Position numbers and translations under genes: made by a program
Part shown: positions 55,517 through 64,000 of the stretch, one piece after another
Position numbering within the stretch: the first letter of the stretch is position 1
Layout: every line of letters starts with the position of its first letter
The notes under the pieces: model-generated
Seen by the model: the letters and a program-made list of their open reading frames with translations, nothing else
Database searches by the model: none
Told to the model about the DNA's origin: nothing
Origin: Terriglobia bacterium
GTDB lineage: Bacteria > Acidobacteriota > Terriglobia > Bryobacterales > Bryobacteraceae
DNA length: 64,000 bases
Assembly: GCA_020073305.1 (NCBI GenBank)
Contig: JAIQFK010000009.1
Location: 186,001 to 250,000, forward strand
Direction of reading: 5' to 3'

Positions 55517-56334
55517 AGCTTGCCAAAGCACTTACCGCCTTGTGGATTCTTGCGATTCCATGCGCGGCGCAGCAGGTCATCAACGGCAGCCGCACCTTAT
55601 TAGGAAACTGGGATGCCAGTGGTGCTGCTACGACCAAGCCCGCCAAAACCGGCACGGTCCTACCTGCCACATGCGGCGTGGGTGAGGTTTTCTTTAATTC
55701 GAGCGCCAGCCCGGGCGGCAACCTTTATCTTTGCGCGGCCGCCAACGCCTGGACGCAGGTGCAGGGCACAAGCGGCGGTGGCGGATCGTCAAACTTCCGG
55801 CAGGCTTTCACGAATGTGACTTCGGCGACACTGGTGCACAATTTAAACACGTTCGGGATCGTGTTTTCGTGTTTCGACAACAGTACTCCTCCGCTGTGGA
55901 TTTTGCCGAAATCGGTCAGCCTGACCGATGCCAACACGCTGACGGTGACGTTCGCCTCCTCGCAGTCGGGGTCTTGCGTCGTCAACGCGACGGGAGGCGG
56001 CACTTATACGCCCGGCGCCGGCATCAGCGTCGCCGGATCCACGCTTTCGGTCGACAAGACGTCTGTTCCCACCTACCTTGCCGCCTCAACGTCACTGTCG
56101 TTCGGTGCCATTGCGCAGGCGTCGTGCGCGCAGCTTACCCTTGCGCTTACCGGAGCGAATCCGGGAGACTCCATTGCCCCGGGCTGGCCATCCACCATAG
56201 AAGCCGGACTGGCCGGAAGCATGTTCGTCAGCGCGAGCAACACCATTGCCGTCAGGCTGTGCAATCTCTCCGGATCCACCCTGACCCCCGCCGCGCAAAC
56301 CTTCCGAGCCACGGTCATTCGTTCCTTCCCATAA
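55513..56334 (+). CDS. Secreted modular protein B (paralogue of A)
   Basis: The 273-residue protein starts at ATG 55513, overlapping gene A's stop (ATGA). It has a signal peptide (KALTALWILAIPCAAQ), the same N-terminal module as gene A (TKPAKTGTVLPATCGVGEVFF; NLYLCAAANAWTQVQG) and one repeat of the A type (TSATLVHNLNTFGIVFSCFDN to QSGSCVVNATGG). Its C-terminal 100 residues differ: a hinge of the kind GAGISVAGSTLSVDKTSVP is followed by a beta-rich domain (CAQLTLALTGANPGDSIAPGWP). The hinge phrase is typical of phage tail and adhesin proteins. It probably acts at the cell surface. Confidence 0.78.
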   Translation: MKLAKALTALWILAIPCAAQQVINGSRTLLGNWDASGAATTKPAKTGTVLPATCGVGEVFFNSSASPGGNLYLCAAANAWTQVQGTSGGGGSSNFRQAFTNVTSATLVHNLNTFGIVFSCFDNSTPPLWILPKSVSLTDANTLTVTFASSQSGSCVVNATGGGTYTPGAGISVAGSTLSVDKTSVPTYLAASTSLSFGAIAQASCAQLTLALTGANPGDSIAPGWPSTIEAGLAGSMFVSASNTIAVRLCNLSGSTLTPAAQTFRATVIRSFP

Positions 56335-56336
56335 AG

Positions 56337-57266
56337 TCAATCCGCGTAGAGGAAATTCGGGTAGCGCGTCACCGGCAACTCCGAGCGCTTGACGGCCACA
56401 CAATAGGTCTGTTCGCTGCGCATGGACGTGTTGTAGCCATTTTCCTCCAGGAAGTTCCACATGGGCAGATTCACGGAGAGTTCAGCAATCGGCTCCGTGA
56501 AGATCGTCTCGATTTCGAATCCCGCGGCTTGTAGCGCGGCCTGCAGCTCGAAAGCGGTGTACTCGCGCACGTGCGGCGGTTCCACAGGCAAGCCGGGTCG
56601 CGGCCGGCTGTACTTGGAATAAATCTGGGGGTTGTCGTATCCGTGCAGAGTCCGCGCGACACTGGTCAGACTTGCCACATTCGGGGTGGTGACGAGCAAC
56701 CGCCCTCCCTCCTCCAAAATCCTGCGGCACTCGAGCAACAGGTGTATGGGATCCGACAGCAGATGCTCGATCATCTCGCAGACGAGTACGGTCTCGAAGT
56801 ATCCATCGCTGTATGGAAATCGATCGTGCTCGGCATCGAATAAATCAACGACAATCTCAAATCTCTCGCCACGGACGCCCGCGGTTTTATGGTCCACCTG
56901 GCCCAAGGAGCCATGGTACGCTCCGCGCACCTCCCGATACCCGAGATAGCGGCGCAAGAAGGGCGTGATTTGCATATAGGAGCCCATCTCGAGAATGCGG
57001 CCTCCGGTGCGCGGCCGCGGCACCAGAGCGAGGGTGCGGGCCAGGCGCGGAAGGTGCTTCTCAAAGTAGGCGCGGGCGGCGGCATCCGGAAGATCGAGCC
57101 CACGTAGCTGCTCTTCAGCTTCCGCGAGTTCCGCAGGAGCTCGCGGCAACGACCGAGGAATGCCGGCCGCAGATTCATACCGGCGGCTGAGATACGCATT
57201 CAGACGCCGGAGCGCCGCGCGAATCGCCCGGAGATGAAGCGGCAAAGATGTCGCAGGGTCATTCAA
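56337..57266 (-). CDS. SAM-dependent methyltransferase
   Basis: The 309-residue class I methyltransferase has an N-terminal helical part (residues 1-85), then the SAM motif I GGRILEMGSYMQITPFLRRYLGY, and motifs PYSDGYFETVLVCEMIEHLL and ECRRILEEGGRLLVTTPN. It resembles methyltransferases in surface-glycan loci. The start is a TTG at 57266, overlapping the propeller gene's stop (TTGA). It is convergent with gene B, two bases apart. Confidence 0.85.
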   Translation of the reverse strand: MNDPATSLPLHLRAIRAALRRLNAYLSRRYESAAGIPRSLPRAPAELAEAEEQLRGLDLPDAAARAYFEKHLPRLARTLALVPRPRTGGRILEMGSYMQITPFLRRYLGYREVRGAYHGSLGQVDHKTAGVRGERFEIVVDLFDAEHDRFPYSDGYFETVLVCEMIEHLLSDPIHLLLECRRILEEGGRLLVTTPNVASLTSVARTLHGYDNPQIYSKYSRPRPGLPVEPPHVREYTAFELQAALQAAGFEIETIFTEPIAELSVNLPMWNFLEENGYNTSMRSEQTYCVAVKRSELPVTRYPNFLYAD

Positions 57267-59461
57267 GGGGCCGAAACGGCCAGTTGAGCGGCATTGCTGG
57301 CCATCCCTCCGATTTTGACAACCACCGGATAAACTCCACTCGCGAGCAGCGGTACTTGCAGATTGACCTGCGCGAGTCCAGCGAAATTCGGCGCGAGACC
57401 GGCGAACTGAACCGTTGCCGGCCAAATCCCAATGCTGGCAGACACCTGCAACGTCGCGGGTATGGCTGTTCCGGCCGGAGGCGCAGCGCCGTCATCGATC
57501 TGAGCAGCAACCGGGCCCTGGCCGGTGAAGAAGACGGATACGAAAGTGCCGGCCGGCGCCGGGTTCTGCGGCGAATTGACGGAACCGTCGGCGTTCAGCG
57601 CGGCCGCTTGCCCCTGCCCGTCGGTAAAGACGCCCGGGGCAGCCGCTACCAGCGAAAAGCTGGCGGGGGATGATAGCGCGCCCTCCACCCGAACCACCAC
57701 CGTTGCCGGCCCGGCGGCGAGCGCCGATGGCACCTGAGCATTGATCTGGTACGGTGATACGAAGAGTAGAGGAGCGGCCACTCCGTTGATGAGGACGGAA
57801 ACGTCGGCAAGGGAAATGGGCAGAGGAATAGCCGGCGCGCTTACGGTGGCGGAAGCCAAGCCGGAACCGAACAGCGAAATGAGCGCACCCGGCGAGATCG
57901 CATCCGTCGAGTAGCTGGCGGCATTTGTCACACCGGTGATGACCGGCGGATCGGACGCCCGTTCGCCATAAACCGCGACGCCGTTATAGGTCGGCACAAA
58001 GACTTTGCTATCGGCAATCGCCGGCACGGAGAACTCGGCGTAACCGAAGAACATGTCAGCCGGCTGCGCGTCACTGTCGTAGAGTTGTTTCAAGTTTGCG
58101 GCATCATAACCCAGCAGTTTGCCGCCAGCCTCAGAGGACAGGGCCCATACGACGCCATTCTGATCGCCATTCGCGGAAACAGACGGCGTGGCGCCAAGGG
58201 CAGTGAAGCTGTTGGCGGTTTGAGCGGAAGGCGACGGAGCAAGAGTCGCGCCAGAAATCGGAAACGCGAACATGGGCGAATTCTCGGGCGCAAGGTAAAT
58301 CGAGCCCTTAAAGTAGGCCGCCATGCCGAAAGTGGGAGACGACGAAACGGGCAGCGAGGCCAACGCCTTGGAATCGCTTCCCGTTTGAGCGCCTCCGAGG
58401 CTCTCACGGTCGAGGAGATAGAGCCGGCCTTCCTTCCCCGACGTTAACAGAAGATGCGGGTGCGCCTGGCTGCCCACCTCGTCGGGCAAGAGAACCGCGC
58501 CACTTGAGCCGAGATCGAGATCGTTCGCGTCGAGATCGTCTTTGTCAACAGGTGTGAAAACGTCCGAGACCGTGAGCCGCGGCGCCGGCGCCAGTTTGAG
58601 AACGGATTCGTCCAAAGCGCCGTCGCTCGAAATCCCACCGATGTCGCCGTTGGCCGATACCACATAAATATTGCCCTCGGGGTCCGCGGCGGGACCCGCT
58701 CCTCCGTTCCAAAATGACGCGCCACTTCCTTTGGGCGTGTCATTGAAGACGGCGATCAAGTTGAGAGTTGCGGCGTCGTGCGCCATGACCCAGCCGTGAT
58801 ACGTGCCCAAATCGCAATGACCGGACCAGGACGAGTAAACCACGCCGTTCGACAATAGCAGAGCCGTGCGCTGTTTGTGCGAGAGCGGCACGAACCCGGG
58901 CGGGTGGATTACCACAGGGCTTCCGGGCCGCTCGGCGCCGGTCGTGACGTCGATGGCGTGCAGGCGGAAGACAGACTTGCCGCCAGGTTCCTTGGTTACG
59001 GCGATCAGATAAATGACGCCGGACTTCGCATCGATGACGGGCGTGCCGGTGATCCCCAGTTCAGGGATTACCGCACACTGTACGTCCGCCGCCGGGACGG
59101 TGGTTATGCCATGGGCCGGATCGAGAAAGCTGGTTTTCCATAGCGGCTCGGCGGAGCCCGCCTCGTCGTCGGCATCGAAGGCGTAGAGGCTATCGTGAGA
59201 GGTCGCCACGAACAGAACGTTGCGGAGACCCTTGCCGGCAATTTTCACCCGGGAAAGATACAAGGGCTGCGCGTAAACCGATCCGTCGACTGGAAGAAAG
59301 TAACGACTGCCGAACTGGGGCGCCCTGACGTTCGCTGGCGTGAGAAGAAATTCGCTCAGGTATTGGCCGGTGCGCGCGTTATCGTTGTGATAGGTGAGGA
59401 CGCTGGTCTGCGCCGCCGCGGAACATGCCACCAGCCAGAACGCCAGGATTCGGTGAGCCAA
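57263..59461 (-). CDS. Secreted PQQ-like beta-propeller with Solibacter C-terminal domain
   Basis: The 732-residue protein starts from a TTG with a signal peptide (ILAFWLVACSAAA). The N-terminal 480 residues form an outer-membrane-assembly/PQQ-type propeller with repeated blades (SVYAQPLYLSRV; VLFVATSHDSLYAFDADD; GVIYLIAVTKEPGGKSVFRLHAIDV; RLYLLDRESLGG). The C-terminal 230 residues match the domain named after Solibacter (VTNAASYSTDAISPGALISLFGSGLA, VLINGVAAPLLFVSPYQINAQVP, FFTGQGP, QVNLQVP). It is probably exported and may be a cell-surface sugar or glycan protein. The methyltransferase gene is coupled to its stop. Confidence 0.88.
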   Translation of the reverse strand: MAHRILAFWLVACSAAAQTSVLTYHNDNARTGQYLSEFLLTPANVRAPQFGSRYFLPVDGSVYAQPLYLSRVKIAGKGLRNVLFVATSHDSLYAFDADDEAGSAEPLWKTSFLDPAHGITTVPAADVQCAVIPELGITGTPVIDAKSGVIYLIAVTKEPGGKSVFRLHAIDVTTGAERPGSPVVIHPPGFVPLSHKQRTALLLSNGVVYSSWSGHCDLGTYHGWVMAHDAATLNLIAVFNDTPKGSGASFWNGGAGPAADPEGNIYVVSANGDIGGISSDGALDESVLKLAPAPRLTVSDVFTPVDKDDLDANDLDLGSSGAVLLPDEVGSQAHPHLLLTSGKEGRLYLLDRESLGGAQTGSDSKALASLPVSSSPTFGMAAYFKGSIYLAPENSPMFAFPISGATLAPSPSAQTANSFTALGATPSVSANGDQNGVVWALSSEAGGKLLGYDAANLKQLYDSDAQPADMFFGYAEFSVPAIADSKVFVPTYNGVAVYGERASDPPVITGVTNAASYSTDAISPGALISLFGSGLASATVSAPAIPLPISLADVSVLINGVAAPLLFVSPYQINAQVPSALAAGPATVVVRVEGALSSPASFSLVAAAPGVFTDGQGQAAALNADGSVNSPQNPAPAGTFVSVFFTGQGPVAAQIDDGAAPPAGTAIPATLQVSASIGIWPATVQFAGLAPNFAGLAQVNLQVPLLASGVYPVVVKIGGMASNAAQLAVSAP

Positions 59462-59517
59462 GCTCTGAACTATAGCGCAAAGCTGCGAAGAGTGAAAATT
59501 CGCGTAAACGCCCGGAT

Positions 59518-59823
59518 TCAGACTTCGGACTCGCCGACCGAGGCATACCTCAATTTGGCCGTCAAAGACTCCAGGGCTTGTTCCAAAGCGGCCTCGGCGC
59601 TCTCGTGGTGGGTCCAGGGAAAGCTCACGTCGCGGACGAGTCTTCTTTGGCCCCCTTGCTCCTGTTCCACCCACAGCAACGCTACATAGGCACTCTCTTC
59701 CGGCTTTCCAAAACGCTTCAGAATCTCGATTCGATAGCAGATTCGGCTGCGCCACAAGCATATGGTTTTGACTACGTCGTGGCGATCGGAGAACTCAGGC
59801 GGGAGTGGTTGCGGTTTCTCCAT
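59518..59823 (-). CDS. Conserved small protein, unknown function
   Basis: The 101-residue protein has a beta-rich middle (TICLWRSRICYRIEILKRFGK; AYVALLWVEQEQGGQRRLVRDVSFPW) followed by a helix (SAEAALEQALESLTAKLRYA). No signal peptide is seen. It lies 56 bases upstream of the propeller gene on the same strand, so co-transcription is possible. No family is recognised. Confidence 0.6.
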   Translation of the reverse strand: MEKPQPLPPEFSDRHDVVKTICLWRSRICYRIEILKRFGKPEESAYVALLWVEQEQGGQRRLVRDVSFPWTHHESAEAALEQALESLTAKLRYASVGESEV

Positions 59824-59961
59824 CCGAACAGTCTATCACTCGGCGGGCTGTAAGAACGTCAGTACCGCTCCCTCTGGTCGCGGCTCAGCAAACCCCGCCC
59901 GATAGAGCCGTGACTAAGCGAGCGGCTGCGCTATGCTAACGAACGCACGGCGACAGGCCTA

Positions 59962-60369
59962 CTAGCCGTGTCCGAGGGCAAGCCCGCACAGTAGACCGAG
60001 GATGCTCATTTCGACGAGACCGGTAATCAGGGAATAGGCCAGAGCCGAACCGGGCACGTTGAACATAACGGCTTGGGCAGCAACGCCCATGGCAACCCGG
60101 AGGAACCACACCATGAGGCCGAACGCCAGTCCTTTCGTAAGCCGTCCACCCGGCAGAGCGGGCGACAAGCCTACGAACAGGGCCGCCAAGACGACACCGG
60201 AAATGATGTCGAATAACAAGCCCAAGGGTGCGTTGACAGACTGCCGGACGATCGGCCGGTAAACAGCGTAAAGGCGCTGCGCAAGTGGATTCGCATTCAA
60301 CAATCCGTCGAGAATCGCGAAAACCACCCCGACCCCTACACCGACGGCGAGTACACGAAGAGAGATCAC
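59962..60369 (-). CDS. Four-helix membrane protein, unknown function
   Basis: The 135-residue protein has four hydrophobic segments (VLAVGVGVGVVFAILDGLL; LLFDIISGVVLAALFVGL; GLAFGLMVWFLRVAMGVAA; LITGLVEMSILGLLCGLAL). The loop between the first two carries basic residues. It looks like a real small membrane protein. The ADOP permease is divergent from it, 157 bases away. No family is named. Confidence 0.65.
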   Translation of the reverse strand: MISLRVLAVGVGVGVVFAILDGLLNANPLAQRLYAVYRPIVRQSVNAPLGLLFDIISGVVLAALFVGLSPALPGGRLTKGLAFGLMVWFLRVAMGVAAQAVMFNVPGSALAYSLITGLVEMSILGLLCGLALGHG

Positions 60370-60526
60370 AACTTGGGTCAGAATATCATCTTCACACCCT
60401 TACGTTTTCGGAGAGGGATTCTGTGCGGCCTGGGACAGGGGCGTCCCAGAGTCGGACAGGCTGTGCGGTTGCGACGTTTGATCCGCAACCACTTGTGATG
60501 GCCGTCGGGTTGCACCTCGTGATCTG

Positions 60527-62930
60527 ATGCTGATCCAAAACCTTCACCATTCCGTGCGTTCGTTGCGCCGTGCGCCGAGCTTGACGGCGATCTCGGTGTT
60601 GACGGTAGCGTTGGGTGTGGGCGCGGGCACCGCCCTGTTCAGCGTGGTGAAGGCAGTGCTCCTGAACCCGCTCCCCTACCCCGATCCGAGCCGCTTGGCG
60701 TGGGTCGTGGGACGGAACGACTCCGGCGGCGAAACACAGGTGTCGCTGCCTGACTTTGACGACTGGCATAAGCAGAATCACAGCTTTGCTCAAATGGCAG
60801 CCTACGGCGAGGGTCCAGTTGTGGCAGGCGGAGGGGACGCCGCAGAGCGCAGTTACGGCGCCATGGTTACGGAAGACTTCTTCGCGGCCATGCGCGTCCA
60901 TCCGGCGAGAGGCCGCGTGTTTTCGCCGGAGGAGCAGCAATCCGGCAGAGCCCTGGAGACAGTTGTGATCGGGTACGGCCTTTGGCAACGCGCGTATGGC
61001 GGGGATCGCGCGATCCTGGGCCGCCACATCACGGTGATGGGGATGCGCTCCACCGTGATTGGCGTAATGCCGCCGGGCTTCGCCTTTCCGCCGGGAAGCG
61101 AACTCTGGGTCGCGGCCCGCCCTCTGGGAGAAGGCGAATCGCGAACCGCGCACAATTTTCGGGTGGTGGGCCGGCTGCGTCCTGGAGTAACCATGGAAGC
61201 AGCCAACCGGGATGTCAGTATCATGGAGCGCCGGATCAAACAGCAGTATCCGGACGCTTTCCAAAGTGCAGACGCCTCTGTGGTTTCGCTCGCCTCGCAC
61301 CTGACCGGAAGTGTGCGCACGCCGCTCGTGGTGCTGTTCGCCGCGGTCGGGCTGCTGCTGCTCATTGTTTGTGTGAATGTCTCTAACCTCCTGTTGGTGC
61401 GAGTGACGGCGCGCTCGCGCGAACTGGCGGTGCGAACGGCGCTTGGGGCGCAGCGGCATCACTTGTTCCGCCACCTGCTGGTGGAAAGCTTGATACTCGC
61501 GGGGGCCGGCGGCGCGCTGGGCTTGTTAGTCGCCTTCTGGTCGATGGACCTGGTTCGCGTGCTGCTGCCGGCCGGTGTGCCACGCGCCGCCGAAATACGC
61601 ATCGATGGCGGAGTGATCGTGTTTGCGCTGGCTCTCACCGCGATGGTGGGCATCCTGTTTGGAACCTTGCCGTCGTGGCGGGCTTCGCTGCTGAACATCC
61701 ACGACGTGCTGAAAGCCGGGGCTCGCGGCCAAACCGCCACGCGCCGCACGCAACGCACGCAGGCGGCGCTGGTAGTTTCGGAAGTAGCGCTTTCGGTGGT
61801 GCTGCTGGCGGGGCGCCGGGCTGTTGTTGCAAAGCTTTTCGCGGCTGAAGGCGGTGGACCCCGGTTTCAAGACCACGCATGTTCTGGAAGTGGATCTCTC
61901 GCTTCCGGAGAATGAAGCGGAACGCGAGCGGTTAGTCGCAAGATATCGCGACCTGCTTGAACGGGTGCGGGCGCTTCCGGGAGTGGAAGCCGCCGGTATG
62001 GCCAAATACCCGCCGCTCGATCCCTTCCAGCCCGACGGCCACTTTTTCATCCAGAGCCAGCCGAACTTGCCGGCGCCTGACGCTGGGCACGTGATTGTCA
62101 GTCCGGGTTTGATGGAGGCGCTGCAGATCCCGCTGGTGCGCGGGCGGCGATTCACCGAACGCGACTCAGAAGACGCACCAGGAGTGGCGATCGTGAGCGC
62201 GGAGATGGCGCGGCAATTCTGGCCTGGCCGCGATGCCATCGGCGAGCGGATCTGGTACGACAGCTTCGACCCGAAGGAGCACTGGCTGACCATCGTGGGA
62301 GTGGCGGGCGACGTCCGGCAATCCGGCCTCACAGAGCCCGCGCCGGCGCAGGCATATGTGTGCTATTCGCAAGTGCAGATCAAGGGACAGCTCGGATCTG
62401 GCAACCTTCTGGTGCGGGCGGCGGTTGACCCGAAGAGTCTGATACCCGCCGTTCGCAGGGCGATTCACGACACCAATCCCGAAGCCGCCGCCTCGTTCCG
62501 CCTGATGGACGACGTGCTGGCGGACGCCACGGCGCGCCAGCGCTTTCAGATGCAGGTGATGGGCGCGTTCGCGGCGCTGGCCTTGATCCTGGCGGCGGTT
62601 GGACTCTATGGCGTGCTCTCCTACGCCGTGACGAGCAACCGCGCGACGATCGGAATCCGCATGGCGCTGGGCGCGCAGCCGGGCGACGTGTTTCGGATGA
62701 TGGCGCGACGCGCTCTGGGGCTGGCTTTCGCGGGCGCGGGGATTGGGATGGCAGGCTGCCTCGCGGTGCGGCGGGTGCTCGCGAGCGTGGTCTTCGGTGT
62801 CGGTCCGAGCGAACCCGCGGTGCTGGCGTCGGCGGCCGCACTGATGCTTGCGGTATCGCTGGCCGCCTGCTGGTTCCCGGCGCGACGCGCCATGCGGGTG
62901 GACCCGGTTACGGCGCTGCGGGAGGAGTAG
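60527..62930 (+). pseudogene. MacB/FtsX-like orphan permease (ADOP type), single-base frameshift
   Basis: Two frames give one permease. The first part (60527-about 61812) has NLHHSVRSLRRAPSLTAISVLTVALGVGAGTALFSVVKAVL, the MacB periplasmic domain and FtsX helices. Reading LVVSEVALSVVLLAG, the frame is lost, and the correct continuation GLLLQSFSRLKAVDPGFKT runs in the second frame to 62930 with a second FtsX domain. One missing base in the GGGG run at 61810-61813 would restore it. Acidobacteria carry many such duplicated orphan permeases without their own ATPase. It may be a pseudogene or a sequencing error. Confidence 0.82.
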
Positions 62931-62940
62931 GGTTCGCGGT

Positions 62941-63327
62941 CTAACGAATCACATGAACGCGAACGGCCAGTTTCAGTTTCTTCCACGACTGATCCGCAGT
63001 GTAAACGGGGGCTTTCCAGGCAATGCCCAGGGCCAGGCAGGCCCGGTCGCCTAACGATAAACCGAGGGGGCGGGTCTGGGCGATCAGGTTGCCCGCAAGC
63101 CTGGCGTGCCGGGCGGTGAACGCCACGGCCTCACGAACGGGGCTTAGCGTTGCCTCCCACGCGTCGTCGGGGCTGAGGCCCCGGTCCACGAGTTTGCTGT
63201 GCACTTCGGCAAGATTGACCGTGCTGCTGACGGCGTCGCTCAACAGTTGCGGCGTCAGCTTGTCCGCCCCGGGTTCGCGATTGAGCAGGGCCAGCAGCGC
63301 CGACGCGTCCAGCACGACCCTATTCAT
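62941..63327 (-). CDS. vapC: PIN-domain toxin VapC
   Basis: The 128-residue ribonuclease toxin has the PIN acidic residues: VVLDASALLALLNRE (first aspartate), VNLAEVHSKL (glutamate), LSLGDRACLALG (aspartate) and YTADQSWKKL (last aspartate). It should cleave RNA when not bound by its antitoxin. It overlaps the antitoxin gene by eight bases in the expected antitoxin-toxin order. Confidence 0.92.
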   Translation of the reverse strand: MNRVVLDASALLALLNREPGADKLTPQLLSDAVSSTVNLAEVHSKLVDRGLSPDDAWEATLSPVREAVAFTARHARLAGNLIAQTRPLGLSLGDRACLALGIAWKAPVYTADQSWKKLKLAVRVHVIR

Positions 63328-63571
63328 GGCGGGCAGCCTCGCGCCGGTCCGCGATCAACTCGTCCACCAGAGATACGCCTGACTTCACATGCTTGCGGAC
63401 TAGCCGCTGGGCCCGCTCGATCCGCCGCTTCAATGTTGTGATGCGCAGTTCGTCGTCCTCGACGCGCAGGACAACCTCATCGCCGACGTGGATGCCGAGC
63501 CTCTTGCGAAAAGAAGCGGGAATCACCACCCGGCCGTTTTCATTGACCCGCATTCGGGTTTCTTCATCCAT
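63320..63571 (-). CDS. vapB: AbrB/SpoVT-type antitoxin VapB
   Basis: The 83-residue protein has a swapped-hairpin AbrB DNA-binding domain (MRVNENGRVVIPASFRKRLGIHVGDEVVLRVEDD), then a helix (LKRRIERAQRLVRKHV) that would wrap VapC. ATG 63571 is used; a GTG at 63595 inside the operator is possible. It is upstream of the toxin and would repress its own operon through the palindrome at 63588. Confidence 0.9.
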   Translation of the reverse strand: MDEETRMRVNENGRVVIPASFRKRLGIHVGDEVVLRVEDDELRITTLKRRIERAQRLVRKHVKSGVSLVDELIADRREAARHE

Positions 63572-63587
63572 TCGTGTTTTCGCCTGA

Positions 63588-63615
63588 TGTGACACTATCT
63601 CTAGTATATGTCACA
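63588..63615. promoter_or_regulatory. VapBC operator-like palindrome overlapping a -10 element
   Basis: TGTGACA (63588-63594) and TGTCACA (63609-63615) are perfect 7-base inverted arms, 14 bases apart. On the minus strand a -10 element TATACT lies between them (63603-63608), with the alternative GTG start (63595) at the arm. A VapBC complex bound here would block the promoter, the usual autoregulation. The evidence is sequence symmetry and position. Confidence 0.6.
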
Positions 63616-63733
63616 AACTTGAGAAACTGCCAGAAACCTAACACGTGTCAACGGCGGGAAAGTAATGACCTTGACGTTGCATGGTCCGGATGCCAGGGGC
63701 GGGAAGAAGCACGATAGCGCGGACTCCGACACC

Positions 63734-64000
63734 CTAAGAGATTTCGCCGTCATAGCTGGTCCCCGGCTCGAGCTCGGCGGGGCGCCTGTCTGCGGTCAAC
63801 ACGGCGTTGATCTTGCCCGCCAGACGATCCATGTGAACGGGTTTGGTTTCGTATTGATTGCAGCCGGCGTCAATCGCCTTCTGCACGTCGGACGGGGAGG
63901 CGAGGGCCGTGAGGGCAATGATCGGAATAGCGGATGTGGTGTCATCCGCCCTGAGCTTGCGGATGGCGCTGATGCCGTCCAGCTCAGGCATGCAGAGATC
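63734..64000 (-). CDS. Response-regulator receiver domain, C-terminal part
   Basis: The right-edge fragment is the end of a CheY-like receiver. DLCMPELDG carries the phospho-acceptor aspartate (at the window edge), IIALTALAS has the signalling threonine region, and ETKPVHMDRL has the conserved lysine. The protein ends shortly after (SYDGEIS), so it lacks an output domain on this side and may be a single-domain regulator or the tail of a hybrid kinase. The start is beyond the window. Confidence 0.85.
   Translation of the reverse strand, partial: DLCMPELDGISAIRKLRADDTTSAIPIIALTALASPSDVQKAIDAGCNQYETKPVHMDRLAGKINAVLTADRRPAELEPGTSYDGEIS

Overview
The window looks like chromosomal DNA from a member of the Acidobacteriota, most probably the Solibacter/Bryobacterales branch. 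It is GC-rich and gene-dense, with many GTG/TTG starts and short overlaps. Three protein types typical of that lineage occur together: two 'VWFA-related' secreted proteins (13893-15855), a MacB/FtsX-like orphan permease of the acidobacterial duplicated type (60527-62930), and a secreted beta-propeller protein ending in the Solibacter-type C-terminal domain (57263-59461). The assignment is inferred from gene content; no rRNA gene is present. LPS sugar genes (kdsA, kdsB), lipoprotein genes and an MCE protein indicate a diderm envelope.

Layout. 1-203 is the start of cydA (minus strand). 275-7812 is a plus-strand run: STAS protein, MCE protein, RidA-like protein, macrodomain protein, pheS, pheT, an HNH nuclease and folP. 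7813-15855 is minus strand: a 35-residue microprotein, eda, a heavy-metal-type RND pump with its adaptor and a small membrane protein, then a coupled VWA-VWA-small protein operon. 15910-19611 carries kdsB-pyrG and kdsA with a VOC protein between them on the other strand. 19612-20500 is a scar with a small membrane protein and an IS1595-type transposase remnant, followed by a lone type IV pilin-like gene. 20985-24591 is a phosphoketolase/acetate kinase operon. 24759-27610 holds a coiled-coil membrane protein, a GT2 glycosyltransferase, lgt and lspA. 28363-35058 holds a cytochrome c/copper-monooxygenase-like protein and a LysR regulator facing the leuABCD operon.

35082-49162 is a 14-kb block of twelve minus-strand genes, mostly touching or overlapping (ggt, a TIM-barrel isomerase, asnS, arginase, ddl, Uma2, S41 protease, gdhA, mutS, anmK, esterase, ribbon-helix-helix protein). 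It mixes nitrogen and amino-acid metabolism, cell-wall synthesis and recycling, and DNA repair. 49163-52588 contains a CLC antiporter, a frameshifted beta-helix gene and intergenic repeat elements. 52589-54696 has rlmB, an AhpD-like protein and an esterase. 54833-59461 is the most unusual accessory region: two overlapping secreted modular proteins whose repeats resemble phage tail-fibre modules, convergent with a methyltransferase that is coupled to the secreted propeller protein. The window ends with a frameshifted permease, a VapBC pair with a clear operator-like palindrome, and the end of a response regulator.

No CRISPR array, rRNA or tRNA gene was recognised. The best leads are the tail-fibre-like secreted locus, the cytochrome/copper fusion, the leuA gene without its regulatory domain (with a dyad and hairpin upstream), the VWA operon, and the dispersed intergenic repeats.
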